Part shown: one piece after another, positions 34,494 through 43,243 of the stretch
How positions within the stretch are numbered: the stretch's first letter is position 1
How the letters are laid out: each line of letters opens with the position of its first letter
NCBI GenBank assembly: GCA_026417735.1
Contig: JAOACR010000004.1
Span: forward strand, 77,001-141,000
Source: Kiritimatiellia bacterium
GTDB lineage: Bacteria > Verrucomicrobiota > Kiritimatiellia > PWTM01
DNA length: 64,000 nt
Direction of reading: 5' to 3'
Notes under the pieces: generated by a model
What the model was told of the DNA's origin: nothing
The model's database searches: none
Seen by the model: the letters and a program-made list of their open reading frames with translations, nothing else
Made by a program: the position numbers and the translations under genes

Positions 34494-35207
34494 ATGAACC
34501 GGAACGCCATAGGAGTTTTGCTCGCGGTCGCGGTCGGTGCCGGGGCCGCGGAGCCGCCACCGGCCGGCTGGAGCCACACGCTGAGCCTCGGCCTGAACCT
34601 CAGCGACGGCAACACCGAGGTGCAACGCTACAACGCCAGCTGGTTGAGCGCCTGGCGCGGCACCTCCGCTGAGCTCCGGCTGCTCGCCGACTACAACTAT
34701 GGTGAGAGCTCGGGCGTCCGGGACGTGGACAACGCACGCGCGGAGACCGGCCTCCGCCGCAATCTGGATGCCGCATGGTTTGTGCTCGCGAACGCCGGCT
34801 ACCAGCAGGACCAGGTCGCGGACGTGAACTACCGCTGGATTCTCTCGCCGGGCGCGGGCCTTCGCCTCCTCGACCGGAGAACCGTCCGGCTCACCGTTGA
34901 AGCCGGCCCCGCATGGCTCGCCGAAGATGTGGGCGGCGTGCGGGACCGGTACTGGAGCCTTCGGGTGGCGGAGCGATGGGAACTGGAGCTGGGCAGTGGC
35001 GCGAAGCTCTGGCAGTCGCTGGAATATCTGCCGGCGTTCGACGACTTGAGCGACGTCCTCATCAACGCGGAGTTCGGCGCAGAGGCGGCGCTGAACGCGC
35101 GGGTGAACCTCCGGCTCCTCGTACGGGACACCTATGACCGCACGCCGGCCGCAGCACGGGAAAAGAACGACGTCTCCGTCATCGGCGGCCTGGCGCTGAA
35201 GCTCTGA
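34494..35207 (+). CDS. DUF481-family outer-membrane protein
   Basis: 237 residues with a signal peptide (MNRNAIGVLLAVAVGAGAAE). The mature part opens SHTLSLGLNLSDGNTEVQRYNASW, the DUF481 signature, and continues with alternating amphipathic strands (AWFVLANAGYQQDQV, RTVRLTVEAGPAWL, VNLRLLVRDTYDRTP). It is predicted to be an outer-membrane beta-barrel of about 10-12 strands. Function of the family is unknown. The ATG at 34494 is preceded by GGAGG at 34484-34488; a GTG two codons earlier is possible. It implies a Gram-negative envelope. The herA-like gene follows after 18 bp. Confidence 0.9.
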   Translation: MNRNAIGVLLAVAVGAGAAEPPPAGWSHTLSLGLNLSDGNTEVQRYNASWLSAWRGTSAELRLLADYNYGESSGVRDVDNARAETGLRRNLDAAWFVLANAGYQQDQVADVNYRWILSPGAGLRLLDRRTVRLTVEAGPAWLAEDVGGVRDRYWSLRVAERWELELGSGAKLWQSLEYLPAFDDLSDVLINAEFGAEAALNARVNLRLLVRDTYDRTPAAAREKNDVSVIGGLALKL

Positions 35208-35225
35208 GACGCGCCCTCCGCCGAC

Positions 35226-37601
35226 ATGTACGAGTACGAACAGCTCGGTCTATTCTACCTGGGGCGGCTCGTCGATCCGGCAACCGGTCAGCTCGCCGAC
35301 ACGCCGCTGCTCTACGACTCCGCGGATCTGACGACTCACGCAGTGATCGTCGGCATGACCGGCAGCGGCAAAACGGGGTTGGGCGTTGTGCTGATCGAGG
35401 AGGCCGCGATCGACGGGGTGCCGGCGCTGGTGCTCGATCCGAAAGGCGATCTGGCCAATCTCCTGTTGCAGTTTCCCCAGATGGAGCCCGGCGATGTGCG
35501 ACCGTGGGTGGACCCTTCGGAGGCGGCGCGGGAAGGGTTGGATCCGGAGGCGATGGCGGCGCGGATCGCGGCGGACTGGCGCCGCGGCCTCGAGGAGTGG
35601 GGCCAGCCACTGGAGCGGATCGCGCGGCTGCGCGCCGCCGCCGACTTCTCCGTGTACACGCCGGGCAGCACTGCCGGCCGGCCGCTGGCGTTGCTGCGCT
35701 CGCTCGAGCCGCCCAGCGGCGGCGCTGGAGACGATCCCTCGCGACTGCGCGACCGTGTCGCCGCCACCGCGGCCAGCCTGTTGAGCTGGGCGGGCGTGGA
35801 TAGCGATCCCGTCCGCAGCCGGGAACACATCCTCGTCGCGGCGCTGATCGCGGACGCTTGGCAGCGCGGCCGTGCGGTGGACCTGCCTTCGCTGATCGGT
35901 GCGATTCAAAAACCGCCGTTTGACCGCATCGGAGTGTTCGACCTCGAAACCTTCTTTCCCGCCCGGGCGCGGCTCGAGCTCGCGATGCGGCTGAACCACC
36001 TGCTCGCCGCGCCCGGTTTCGCCGCATGGCTGGAAGGCGACCCGTTGGATGTGGGCCGGTTGCTCCATTCGCGCGATGGGCGTCCGCGCGTGTCGGTGGT
36101 ATCGCTCGCGCATCTGGCCGACGAGGAACGCATGATGGTGGTGACGCTTCTGCTTGGCGAGGTCGTCGCGTGGATGCGGACGCAGCCCGGCACCTCCGCG
36201 CTGCGCGCGGTGCTCTACATGGACGAAATTTTCGGATTCTTTCCGCCGACCGCCGCGCCACCTTCGAAAGCGCCGATGCTCACGCTCCTCAAACAGGCCC
36301 GCGCCGCGGGGCTGGGCGTCGTGCTTGCAACACAGAATCCGGTGGACCTGGACTACAAGGGCCTCGGCAACACCGGCACTTGGATGATCGGCCGTCTGCA
36401 GACCGACCGCGACAAGGCCCGCGTGCTCGAGGGCCTTGCCTCCGCCGCCGGCGATGTGCCGACCGACCAGTTGGACCGGCTGATTTCGAACCTGGGCAAA
36501 CGCACGTTTGTGATGCGCAACGTGCACGAGACGGCGCCGGTGCTGTTCCGTACTCGGTGGACCCTTTCGCTGCTGCGAGGCCCGCTCACCCTCGCGCAGA
36601 TTCGCTCGCTGGCACCGGCCACGACGGCCCCGGAGCCGACCGTGTCCGCGCCGGCCGTGCCGCTTCTCTCCGCCGTCCCGACGGCGACGGTACCGCCGCT
36701 GGTGCCGCCGGACCTGCCGGAGATCGAATGGCCCGCGCCCGTGACCCCTTCCGGCCCGCGGGTCGCCCGGCCGTTTGTATTGGGCCGCGCGCGGCTGCAT
36801 TTCGTCGACCCGTCGGCCGATGTGGACACCTGGGTTTCGTGGGCGGAGCTGGCGCCGATCTCGGGCGGCGATGGTCTGCCCGACTGGTCCGCCGGCCGCC
36901 GGCTAGACGAGGTCCCGCCGTTGTCGGCCCCCTCCGCGGAGCTTGTGCGCTCCGCGCCCTGGAGCGGGATGCTCCCGGCTCGTTCGGCGCAACTCTGGAC
37001 GAAATCGTTTACGGTGCACCTGCAGCAGAGCGCGGTGCTGCAGCTGTACCGTTGCCTGCCGCTGCGGATGACCTCGCGGCCGGGCGAACCGGAGGGCGAG
37101 TTCCGCGTACGCGTCGGCCTTGCGCTGCGCGAACGACGCGATGAGCGCGTCGCAGAGATCCGGCGCCGCTACGCGGAGCGGTTGGCGGCGCTCGAGCAGC
37201 GGATCGCCGCGGCCGATCAGCGCGTCGAACGAGAGCGGGCGCAGTACCGCTACCAGACCATGAACGCGACGATCGCGTTCGGCTCGGTGCTGCTCGGCGC
37301 GCTGCTGGGCCGCAAGGCGCTCGGTGTCGGAACGGTCGGTCGCGCCGCGACCGCAATGCGGTCCGCCGGCCGTATCGGTCGAGAGCGGGGTGATGTCGCG
37401 CGCGCCGGCGAGATCGCGGCACAGCTCCGCGAGCGGCTCGCCGCGCTACAGCAGGAACTGCAGGCCGAACTCGACCGGGTCGCAGCGGAGTGCTCGCCGG
37501 CGGCCGCGCCGGTCGAACCGTTCGAGATCCGCCCCCGCAAGAGCGACGTGGTGATCGAGTTGGTCGCGCTCGCATGGGTGCCGACCACCGCGGGCCGTTG
37601 A
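35226..37601 (+). CDS. HerA/FtsK-like P-loop ATPase (helicase HerA-like, DUF87/DUF853 type)
   Basis: 791 residues. Walker A is GMTGSGKT (43-50) and Walker B is VLYMDEIFGF (about 329-338). VLDPKGDLANLL, LLKQARAAGLGVVLATQNP and MRNVHETAPVLF match the large family annotated as ATP-binding or helicase HerA-like proteins. The C-terminal third holds a coiled coil with Arg/Glu repeats (about 625-690) around a short hydrophobic stretch (FGSVLLGALLGRKALG). Members are thought to pump DNA or unfold nucleoprotein. No NurA nuclease is nearby, so the archaeal HerA-NurA function should not be assumed. Confidence 0.88.
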   Translation: MYEYEQLGLFYLGRLVDPATGQLADTPLLYDSADLTTHAVIVGMTGSGKTGLGVVLIEEAAIDGVPALVLDPKGDLANLLLQFPQMEPGDVRPWVDPSEAAREGLDPEAMAARIAADWRRGLEEWGQPLERIARLRAAADFSVYTPGSTAGRPLALLRSLEPPSGGAGDDPSRLRDRVAATAASLLSWAGVDSDPVRSREHILVAALIADAWQRGRAVDLPSLIGAIQKPPFDRIGVFDLETFFPARARLELAMRLNHLLAAPGFAAWLEGDPLDVGRLLHSRDGRPRVSVVSLAHLADEERMMVVTLLLGEVVAWMRTQPGTSALRAVLYMDEIFGFFPPTAAPPSKAPMLTLLKQARAAGLGVVLATQNPVDLDYKGLGNTGTWMIGRLQTDRDKARVLEGLASAAGDVPTDQLDRLISNLGKRTFVMRNVHETAPVLFRTRWTLSLLRGPLTLAQIRSLAPATTAPEPTVSAPAVPLLSAVPTATVPPLVPPDLPEIEWPAPVTPSGPRVARPFVLGRARLHFVDPSADVDTWVSWAELAPISGGDGLPDWSAGRRLDEVPPLSAPSAELVRSAPWSGMLPARSAQLWTKSFTVHLQQSAVLQLYRCLPLRMTSRPGEPEGEFRVRVGLALRERRDERVAEIRRRYAERLAALEQRIAAADQRVERERAQYRYQTMNATIAFGSVLLGALLGRKALGVGTVGRAATAMRSAGRIGRERGDVARAGEIAAQLRERLAALQQELQAELDRVAAECSPAAAPVEPFEIRPRKSDVVIELVALAWVPTTAGR

Positions 37602-37618
37602 CCTGCCGCAGGCCCGGC

Positions 37619-39139
37619 TCAGCGCGCTGCGGTCGGCAGTGTCACGACGAATTCGCTCCCTCGCCCTGGCTGGCTCGAGACCTCGATCCGGCCTCCCTGC
37701 CGCCGGACCGCCTCCTGGGCGATCGCCAATCCCAGGCCCGCACGGCCGCTCGAACGGCTGCGCGCGGGATCGGCGCGGTAGAACCGCTCGAAAATCCGCG
37801 GCAGGTGTTCCGGCGCGATCCCGATGCCGGTGTCGCGTACTGTGAGGTGCGCCCCCTTCTCGTCCGTCCAGGTGACGATCTCGACACGACCGCCGTCGCG
37901 GTTGTAGTGAATCGCGTTCGCGATCAGGTTCAGCGCCACCTGCGCCAGCTCCTCCGCTCGCCCCTCGCAGACGGCGGGTCGCAGGTCGGCCACGATCTCC
38001 AGACGGCGTTCGGCTGCCAGTGGCCGCAGCAAATCGAGCGCATCCGCGGCGACCCGCTCCAGCGGGACGCTCTCTGGCGGCGTTCCTCCCCCGCCCGCGT
38101 CAAACCGCGCCAGCATCAGCAGCGATTCCACCAGATGCTGCAGCCGGCGCGCCGCGCGGCGACAGGCCTCGAGCGCCTCTCGGTACTCCGCCGGGGGCCG
38201 CTCGCGCGCGAGCGCCGATTCGGTCTGTGACAGGATCACGGCCAGCGGCGTGCGCAGCTCGTGTGAGGCGTCGGCGGTGAACCGGGTCTGACGCGCGAGC
38301 GCCTCGCAGAGGCGGTCAAACGTGTCGTTCAGCACGCGGGCGAGCGCGCCGAGTTCGCTGTCGGTGTCGGCGAGCGCGATGCGTGAGCCGAGGTCGCCGG
38401 CGGCGATGCGCGCGGCGGTGGCGCTGATGGTTTCCAGCGGACGGATCGCACGCCGGACCAACCGTGCGCCGACCGCCAGCGCCGCCACCCACACCAGCGC
38501 GGCGGCGGTGACCAGGCCCGCCCCAAACCGGCGCAGCTCGGCCAGCTCCGCGCCGATCGGCCGACCGACAATCAGCGCCAGCCCCGGTCGCAGGCGGCGC
38601 ACGTGTTCCCGCAGTTCTCCGCGCTGGCGGACCGCGCGATCGGCAGCGGGCAGCTCGAAGTCCGCGGGCGGGGGGGGCGCCGATACGGACGCGCGTTGAA
38701 CCGTGCCGTCCGTGCCGACGATGAAGAAGTACGCGGCGTCCCGACCGGTCTCGGGAAACACCGCCGCCTCGATGGTGTCGAGCGGCGGGCCCGGTGGCGG
38801 ACCGTGCGGCTCCGGCCGAAAGCGGGGAGGCGAGGCGCGCTCGACGCCGGGCGGCCGCTCATCCGGTGTGGCGGGCCGCCGGCCCCCCGGATCGCCGGCG
38901 TCCGGGCGCAGCGGCGCAGGGGGCACAGCGCGCAGCCCGCCGAGACGATCCCGAAGCGGGGGACGCAACGCCGGCATCAGTGCCGCGGTGCGGCGTTCGA
39001 GATCCTCGTCGACCCGGCGCATTCGACTTTCGCGGGCGAGCGCGAACGCGGTCGCCGCGAAGCCGGCCAGCACCGCGGCCAGCAGCGTGCCGTACCAGAG
39101 CTGCAGACGCCATCGCAGCGATCGCGGCCAGAGCCTCAT
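37619..39139 (-). CDS. Two-component sensor histidine kinase
   Basis: 506 residues. Transmembrane helix one (about 13-35), a periplasmic region of about 170 residues with a Pro/Arg-rich stretch (72-120), helix two (about 206-226), and a HAMP domain (RRAIRPLETISATAARIAAGDL). The phospho-accepting His293 is in ADASHELRTPLA. The ATPase domain has the N box NLIANAIHYN and DTGIGIAPEHLPRIFERF, then GRAGLGLAIAQ. All catalytic motifs look intact. The start ATG overlaps the stop of the response regulator gene (ATGA, 39139-39136). The Pro/Arg-rich sensor region resembles metal- or envelope-sensing kinases only vaguely; the signal is unknown. It converges with the herA-like gene. Confidence 0.95.
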   Translation of the reverse strand: MRLWPRSLRWRLQLWYGTLLAAVLAGFAATAFALARESRMRRVDEDLERRTAALMPALRPPLRDRLGGLRAVPPAPLRPDAGDPGGRRPATPDERPPGVERASPPRFRPEPHGPPPGPPLDTIEAAVFPETGRDAAYFFIVGTDGTVQRASVSAPPPPADFELPAADRAVRQRGELREHVRRLRPGLALIVGRPIGAELAELRRFGAGLVTAAALVWVAALAVGARLVRRAIRPLETISATAARIAAGDLGSRIALADTDSELGALARVLNDTFDRLCEALARQTRFTADASHELRTPLAVILSQTESALARERPPAEYREALEACRRAARRLQHLVESLLMLARFDAGGGGTPPESVPLERVAADALDLLRPLAAERRLEIVADLRPAVCEGRAEELAQVALNLIANAIHYNRDGGRVEIVTWTDEKGAHLTVRDTGIGIAPEHLPRIFERFYRADPARSRSSGRAGLGLAIAQEAVRRQGGRIEVSSQPGRGSEFVVTLPTAAR

Positions 39140-39789
39140 TCGATGCAGTAACCGTGGCCGCGGCGCGTGCGGATGAACTCGTGGCCGAGCTTGCGGCGGA
39201 TGTTCGAAACATGCACGTCCAGCAAGTTCGAGAGCGTGTCGTCGTCTTCGCCGAACAGGTGATCGTACAGCTCCGTGCGCGTGACGACGCGGCCGCGGTG
39301 CAGCGCCAGATATTCCACCAGCGCATACTCGCGGGGCGTCAGCGGCACCACCCGGCCGTTGCGCAGCACCGCGCGCGCCCGCAAATCGAGCACCGCGTCG
39401 GCGAGCGGAATCAGCGGGGAGGGCTGGTCGGCGCCGCGACGGATCAGCGCGCGCACGCGCGCCAGCAGCTCCGCGAGCGCGAACGGCTTGGTCAGGGAGT
39501 CGTCGGCCCCGCTGTCCAGCCCTCGCACCCGATCGGCGACGGCGTCGCGCGCGGTCAGCATCAGCACCGGCACCCGCCGGCCGCGCGCCCGCAGCCGGCG
39601 CAGAATTTCCCATCCGTCCGGTCCCGGCAGCATCACGTCGAGCAGAATCAGGTCGTAGGGCCAGCTCTCGGCCTTGAACAGACCGTCCTCGCCGTCCGCC
39701 GCGGTGTCCACCGCATAGCCCTCATCTCGGAGCGCACGCGCGATGCCGGTCAACAGGTCCGGCTCATCCTCGATCACAAGCACACGCAT
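39136..39789 (-). CDS. OmpR-family response regulator
   Basis: 217 residues. Receiver domain: acidic residues Asp8 and Glu9, phospho-acceptor Asp51 (LILLDVMLPGPDGWE) and Lys101 (LTKPF). DNA-binding winged helix: LTPREYALVEYLALHRGRVV, then VSNIRRKLG and TRRGHGYCIE. It is the partner of the sensor kinase downstream, translated through an ATGA overlap. The ATG at 39789 begins MRVLVIEDEP, the standard start of the family; a longer frame to 40023 has no family match. Targets are not visible from sequence; autoregulation is common in this class. Confidence 0.95.
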   Translation of the reverse strand: MRVLVIEDEPDLLTGIARALRDEGYAVDTAADGEDGLFKAESWPYDLILLDVMLPGPDGWEILRRLRARGRRVPVLMLTARDAVADRVRGLDSGADDSLTKPFALAELLARVRALIRRGADQPSPLIPLADAVLDLRARAVLRNGRVVPLTPREYALVEYLALHRGRVVTRTELYDHLFGEDDDTLSNLLDVHVSNIRRKLGHEFIRTRRGHGYCIE

Positions 39790-39865
39790 GTCCGGTCCGG
39801 CGCGGGAGTGTCGCCAACCCCGTCTGAAGCGATCATGAAGACCGCCCTCCGTGCGGTGGTCCTCC

Positions 39866-41545
39866 TCACCGCGGTGCGGCCGGACGGCCGCCCCAAACGA
39901 GGCGGGCGTAGTCGTCGAGAAGTTCGTACCGTTTCTGCCAGGTGGTGTACATGTAGCCGCGAACCTGCGGCAGCGCTCGACCCAGTTCCAGCCACTCGCG
40001 GACGTGGGTGAGGTCGTCGGCATCGTAGTAGTTTGCGATCACGATCGACCGCCCCTCGTTCGCAAAAAAGCGGAGGCTCGCCTCGCGAGGTCCGCCCCCC
40101 CAGACCACGATCGCCACCTCACGCGGAAGATGCCGCCACGACCCGGTGAAGTCCCCCCTCACCAGATAGTAGCCGGCCCGCGCGTTGTGGTGGGGGTCGA
40201 ACATGTCCGACCAGATGAACAGCTCCACCTCGGGCAGGTGCCGCCGCAGTGCCGCGCCCATACGCTCGGCGCAGCGGCCGAGCAGCTCCGCCATGTTGCA
40301 CCCCTCGCACGCGCGGCAGGTGCCGCCCATGCGGACCTCGTCCATGCTCAGCAGCGCACGCCGCGGTCGCAGCAGCCGGCTGATGCGCTCGGCCTCCTCC
40401 GCCGCGATCTCGTCGAGCTTGGGCTCCGCCATGCACACGGTGACCTGCGACTCGTGCACCACCATCGGGTGATACCAGTCGGCGCGCAGACGTTCACCGT
40501 CTCGAATGCGGCTGCTCTCGGGACGGCGAAACACCAGCGGGGGGCGGTCCGGCCGGTAGGGGCTAAAACGCGGATCGTCTGGCACGATGAAATCGCGGCC
40601 TTCGAGGTAAGCGACCGCGCCATCGTCGCTGTGCAGCGACACCGGCGTGCCGGGACGACGCAACACCTGCGACGGGCCGACCTCCTCGAGCTGCCAGTCG
40701 TCGAGCCAGAGCCGTCCGGCCCGCCCCCCCCAGACGCCGGCATAGAGCCGGACGGTTTCGAACTCCATGGAATTGAACAGCACGCTCAGCTGCGTCCAAT
40801 CCCGTGTGGGCCCCAGATGGAATTCCCTGGGCGCGAGTGAGCGGTCACCCGCCAGCACCTGCACCCGCAGCGCGTCGGCGGGCGCGAGATTCTCCGTTCG
40901 GACCCAGACGCTGAATCGGTACGTTCGCCACGGGCGCACCTGTACTTCCTGCATCGCGCGCGCATTGCCGGCGGAGTGCGCGGTGAAGTTTTCGAGCCGC
41001 AGCGACGAGCGGCCCTCGTGAACCGTGCTGGTGTCGGCAAAGCTGATCACGCCCGGCAGATCCACAAACCGAAAGCCGGGGAACCGATGATGGGTGTGCT
41101 CTTCGAACCCTGGATTCCGCAACGCCGGCGCCGGCTCCGGTTCCCATCGGATCTCGGATCCGCGCGCGATCATTCGCGCCCCCCGCACCGGCAGCCCTTC
41201 CGCCAGGTGCGGATCATGCGCCAGCGCCCAGCCGCCGTACCCGATCGCAAACAGGGCGGGCACCAGCTCCAGACCCTCCCGCTCGCAGGCCTCGCGGAGC
41301 CGCGCGATGTTCGTCACCGCCACGGGCGAGGCCCGACAGAGCGTATCGAACCCTCCCATCACCACACCGTTCGCGCCCGCTCGGGCCGCCCGGTGCACCA
41401 GCTGCAAAATCTCCGGAAGATCCCGCTCGCGATGGACGCTCCAGCCGAAGATCCACACCCATCGCAGCGGGGGTACCTCCGCTGCCGCACCATTGGACAA
41501 CGCCGCGATCCACATGGCCACAATATGGGCTGGGATTCGTTTCAC
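39866..41545 (-). CDS. Secreted glycosidase-like protein with carbohydrate-binding insert
   Basis: 559 residues with a signal peptide (HIVAMWIAALSNGAAAE). A (beta/alpha)8-like domain starts at LRWVWIFGWSVHRERDLPE and includes ANGVVMGGFDTL. It is interrupted at about 180-310 by a beta-sandwich (NPGFEEHTHHRFPGFRF, RSSLRLENF, TYRFSVWVRTENL) resembling family 4/9 carbohydrate-binding modules. After it come SMDEVRMGGTCRACEGCN and FIWSDMFDPHHNA, where a DE pair and a cysteine cluster face the presumed active site, somewhat like GH20-related proteins. The GTG at 41545 shares GTGA with the acyltransferase stop, and GGAGG lies 9 bases upstream. The substrate is unknown. Confidence 0.75.
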   Translation of the reverse strand: MKRIPAHIVAMWIAALSNGAAAEVPPLRWVWIFGWSVHRERDLPEILQLVHRAARAGANGVVMGGFDTLCRASPVAVTNIARLREACEREGLELVPALFAIGYGGWALAHDPHLAEGLPVRGARMIARGSEIRWEPEPAPALRNPGFEEHTHHRFPGFRFVDLPGVISFADTSTVHEGRSSLRLENFTAHSAGNARAMQEVQVRPWRTYRFSVWVRTENLAPADALRVQVLAGDRSLAPREFHLGPTRDWTQLSVLFNSMEFETVRLYAGVWGGRAGRLWLDDWQLEEVGPSQVLRRPGTPVSLHSDDGAVAYLEGRDFIVPDDPRFSPYRPDRPPLVFRRPESSRIRDGERLRADWYHPMVVHESQVTVCMAEPKLDEIAAEEAERISRLLRPRRALLSMDEVRMGGTCRACEGCNMAELLGRCAERMGAALRRHLPEVELFIWSDMFDPHHNARAGYYLVRGDFTGSWRHLPREVAIVVWGGGPREASLRFFANEGRSIVIANYYDADDLTHVREWLELGRALPQVRGYMYTTWQKRYELLDDYARLVWGGRPAAPR

Positions 41546-42558
41546 TTCGCGGGACCTCCCACTGGCGGGGCGGCGACCGCCGGCGTCGCCTCGGCTCGGT
41601 CGACAGCAGCCGGTCGCCACGGCTTCGCGTAGAACGGATAGCGTTCGGCCGGCGCCCCGGGCGGCACGTGTTTCCACCGTTTGTAGCTCCAGAGCCAGGC
41701 ATCGGGCCAGCGCCGCACCGCTCGCTCACACAACGCGGCCACTTCCGCGGTCAGCTGCGCGACCGCCTCCGCGTCCTCGCCGCTCGGAAAGGCACTCGGC
41801 TCGATCGCTTCTCCCGCAATGACCCGGCAGGTGCCGTCCGATTCCGCCAGCATGAACGCGGAGAGAATCGGGCACCGCATCCGGAGCGCGAGCGCGGCGG
41901 CTGCGCGCGAGACCGGAACCGGCAGACCGAAAAACGGCACAAACACGCCGCCCTCCTCCGGCTTCACGTTCTGGTCCAGCAGCATCGCCACCTGACCGCC
42001 GTCCTTCAAGTGCCGCCACAGCCGGAGCATCGCGCCGCGCTGCGGAACGATGGTTTGCCCCGATGCGCGTCGGAGTTCAGCGAAGAGGCGATCGACTGAA
42101 GGATTCGCCAGGGGTGCCGCGACGCTCATCAACCGCACGCCCTCCGCGGCCACCGCCTGCCCGAGCGCCTCCCAGTCGCCCAGGTGGGCGGTCAACAACA
42201 CGTGCGGACGATCAGCCCGAATCCGCTCCAGAAACGCCCGATCATGCCGTACGTGATCGCGCAGCCGCTGCGGCGCGCCACCGCCAAACCAAACCGCGTC
42301 GAGCAGCGCGAGCGCAAAGCTTTCGAACGACCGCCGCATTCGCTGCCGGCGCGCCGCCGCGGACAGCTCTTCTCCGTAGGCCAGTTGGAGGTTCGCGAGC
42401 GCGACCTTTCGCGCGTGCGAGGGCGTCGCCGCGGCCGCTTTTGCGAACGCGCGAGCAGCCGCCAGCACTGCGGATCGGCTTAGGCGGGGAATGGTCGCGC
42501 ACGCGGCTCGCGTCGCGATCAACTCGAACACCGAACGTATCGGATGGCGGCCGGACAT
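41542..42558 (-). CDS. LpxL/HtrB-type lysophospholipid (lipid A) acyltransferase
   Basis: 338 residues. The family motif is LLTAHLGDWEALG (H-x4-E with Asp). ANPSVDRLFAELRRASGQ, LKDGGQVAMLLDQN and FFGLPVPVSRAAAALA are typical of late acyltransferases that add a secondary acyl chain to lipid A or related glycolipids at the inner membrane. The N terminus has the expected membrane-associated helix. The start is the ATG at 42558 (or GTG at 42561), only 10 bases after the CCA end of the tRNA-Lys gene on the same strand, with no Shine-Dalgarno sequence in between. Together with the DUF481 protein it supports a Gram-negative envelope. It is coupled to the next gene by GTGA. Confidence 0.9.
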   Translation of the reverse strand: MSGRHPIRSVFELIATRAACATIPRLSRSAVLAAARAFAKAAAATPSHARKVALANLQLAYGEELSAAARRQRMRRSFESFALALLDAVWFGGGAPQRLRDHVRHDRAFLERIRADRPHVLLTAHLGDWEALGQAVAAEGVRLMSVAAPLANPSVDRLFAELRRASGQTIVPQRGAMLRLWRHLKDGGQVAMLLDQNVKPEEGGVFVPFFGLPVPVSRAAAALALRMRCPILSAFMLAESDGTCRVIAGEAIEPSAFPSGEDAEAVAQLTAEVAALCERAVRRWPDAWLWSYKRWKHVPPGAPAERYPFYAKPWRPAAVDRAEATPAVAAPPVGGPAK

Positions 42559-42568
42559 CACGCGAGCA

Positions 42569-42644
42569 TGGTGAGCCGGGCGGGAATCGAACCCGCGACC
42601 CCAACATTAAAAGTGTCGTGCTCTACCTACTGAGCTACCGGCCC
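42569..42644 (-). tRNA. tRNA-Lys (anticodon UUU)
   Basis: 76 nt including an encoded CCA. On the minus strand the acceptor stem GGGCCGG pairs with CCGGCTC (one G-U pair), the D arm is TAGCTCAGTAGGTAGAGCA, the anticodon arm is CGACA-CTTTTAA-TGTTG giving anticodon TTT, and the T arm is GCGGG-TTCGATT-CCCGC. The discriminator base is A. The acyltransferase gene starts 10 bases beyond the CCA. Confidence 0.97.
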
Positions 42645-42655
42645 GTGCGGCGGAA

Positions 42656-42684
42656 ATCGTATCGCCGGCCGGGATCGGGCGCAA
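42656..42684 (-). promoter_or_regulatory. Promoter of tRNA-Lys
   Basis: On the minus strand TTGCGC (42684-42679), a 17-bp spacer and TACGAT (42661-42656). The tRNA begins 11 bases further on. It is probably also the promoter of the acyltransferase and glycosidase genes. Confidence 0.6.
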
Positions 42685-42862
42685 ATCCGGGCGATTTTTT
42701 GCGCGTGCGTGGGCCCCTGGGGGGTGCGGGCCGGGGGTGTGCGCCCAGGGTCTCGGGCGTCGTCATTGTCCGTTCCGAACGCGGCCGTTCGATCCGCCGC
42801 GGGGTTGGCACAATCTCCAGAGCGTGTGGGTCCTGGCGGCGCGGCGGGCGCGGGGTCGCCCC

Positions 42863-42890
42863 TCGCATTTGTCCCATCGTCCGGTAGATT
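42863..42890 (+). promoter_or_regulatory. Predicted near-leaderless promoter for the cysteine-rich mini-protein
   Basis: TCGCAT at 42863-42868, a 16-bp spacer and TAGATT at 42885-42890; the ATG at 42899 follows after 8 bases. No clear Shine-Dalgarno sequence is present. Confidence 0.4.
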
Positions 42891-42898
42891 GAAGTCGG

Positions 42899-43129
42899 AT
42901 GAACCGCGCCGACACCAGTTGGGAAGAGAAGTGGGCGGCCGGCCCGCGCACCACCTCACGGGTTTCGCCGTCGCCCGACGCCGCCGATCTGGTCTGTGAA
43001 CGTTGCGGTGGCTCCGGCGCGGTCGAGATCGGGGGTTGCCGCTTTTGCCTGGCCTGCTACAGCGCCTGCAGCTCCTGCTGCCTGGAGTTCGGCGGCGACG
43101 ACCTCTGGGCGCTGCGGAGCGATCTGTAG
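42899..43129 (+). CDS. Cysteine-rich probable zinc-binding mini-protein
   Basis: 76 residues. The C-terminal half is packed with cysteines: CERCGGSGAVEIGGCRFC, then LACYSACSSCCLEFGG. The spacing of CxxC pairs suggests one or two treble-clef or zinc-ribbon sites. I recall similar short proteins with a GAVE..G..C..C and SCCLEFGGDD pattern in related bacteria, but cannot verify a family name. No signal peptide. It is convergent with ppdK, separated by 114 bp that contain a 9-bp-stem hairpin. Confidence 0.7.
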   Translation: MNRADTSWEEKWAAGPRTTSRVSPSPDAADLVCERCGGSGAVEIGGCRFCLACYSACSSCCLEFGGDDLWALRSDL

Positions 43130-43184
43130 CACCCAGAGCTCCAGCGCGACACTCCGATCCGGCTCCGGCGTCTCCGGCGGTGCG

Positions 43185-43214
43185 CGGCCCCGGACCCTCA
43201 CAGGCCCGGGGCCG
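43185..43214. terminator. Hairpin between convergent genes, possible bidirectional terminator
   Basis: CGGCCCCGG at 43185-43193 pairs perfectly with CCGGGGCCG at 43206-43214 around a 12-nt loop. It lies between the ends of the mini-protein gene and ppdK. Neither side has a T-tract, so termination would be imperfect or factor-assisted. Confidence 0.4.
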
Positions 43215-43243
43215 TCGGATTCTCCGGTTTGTGGAGCTCTAGC

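Noticed and set aside
35226-37601. HerA-NurA DNA-end resection or anti-phage system
   Set aside because: No NurA nuclease or other defence gene is adjacent; neighbours are a DUF481 outer-membrane protein and a two-component system.
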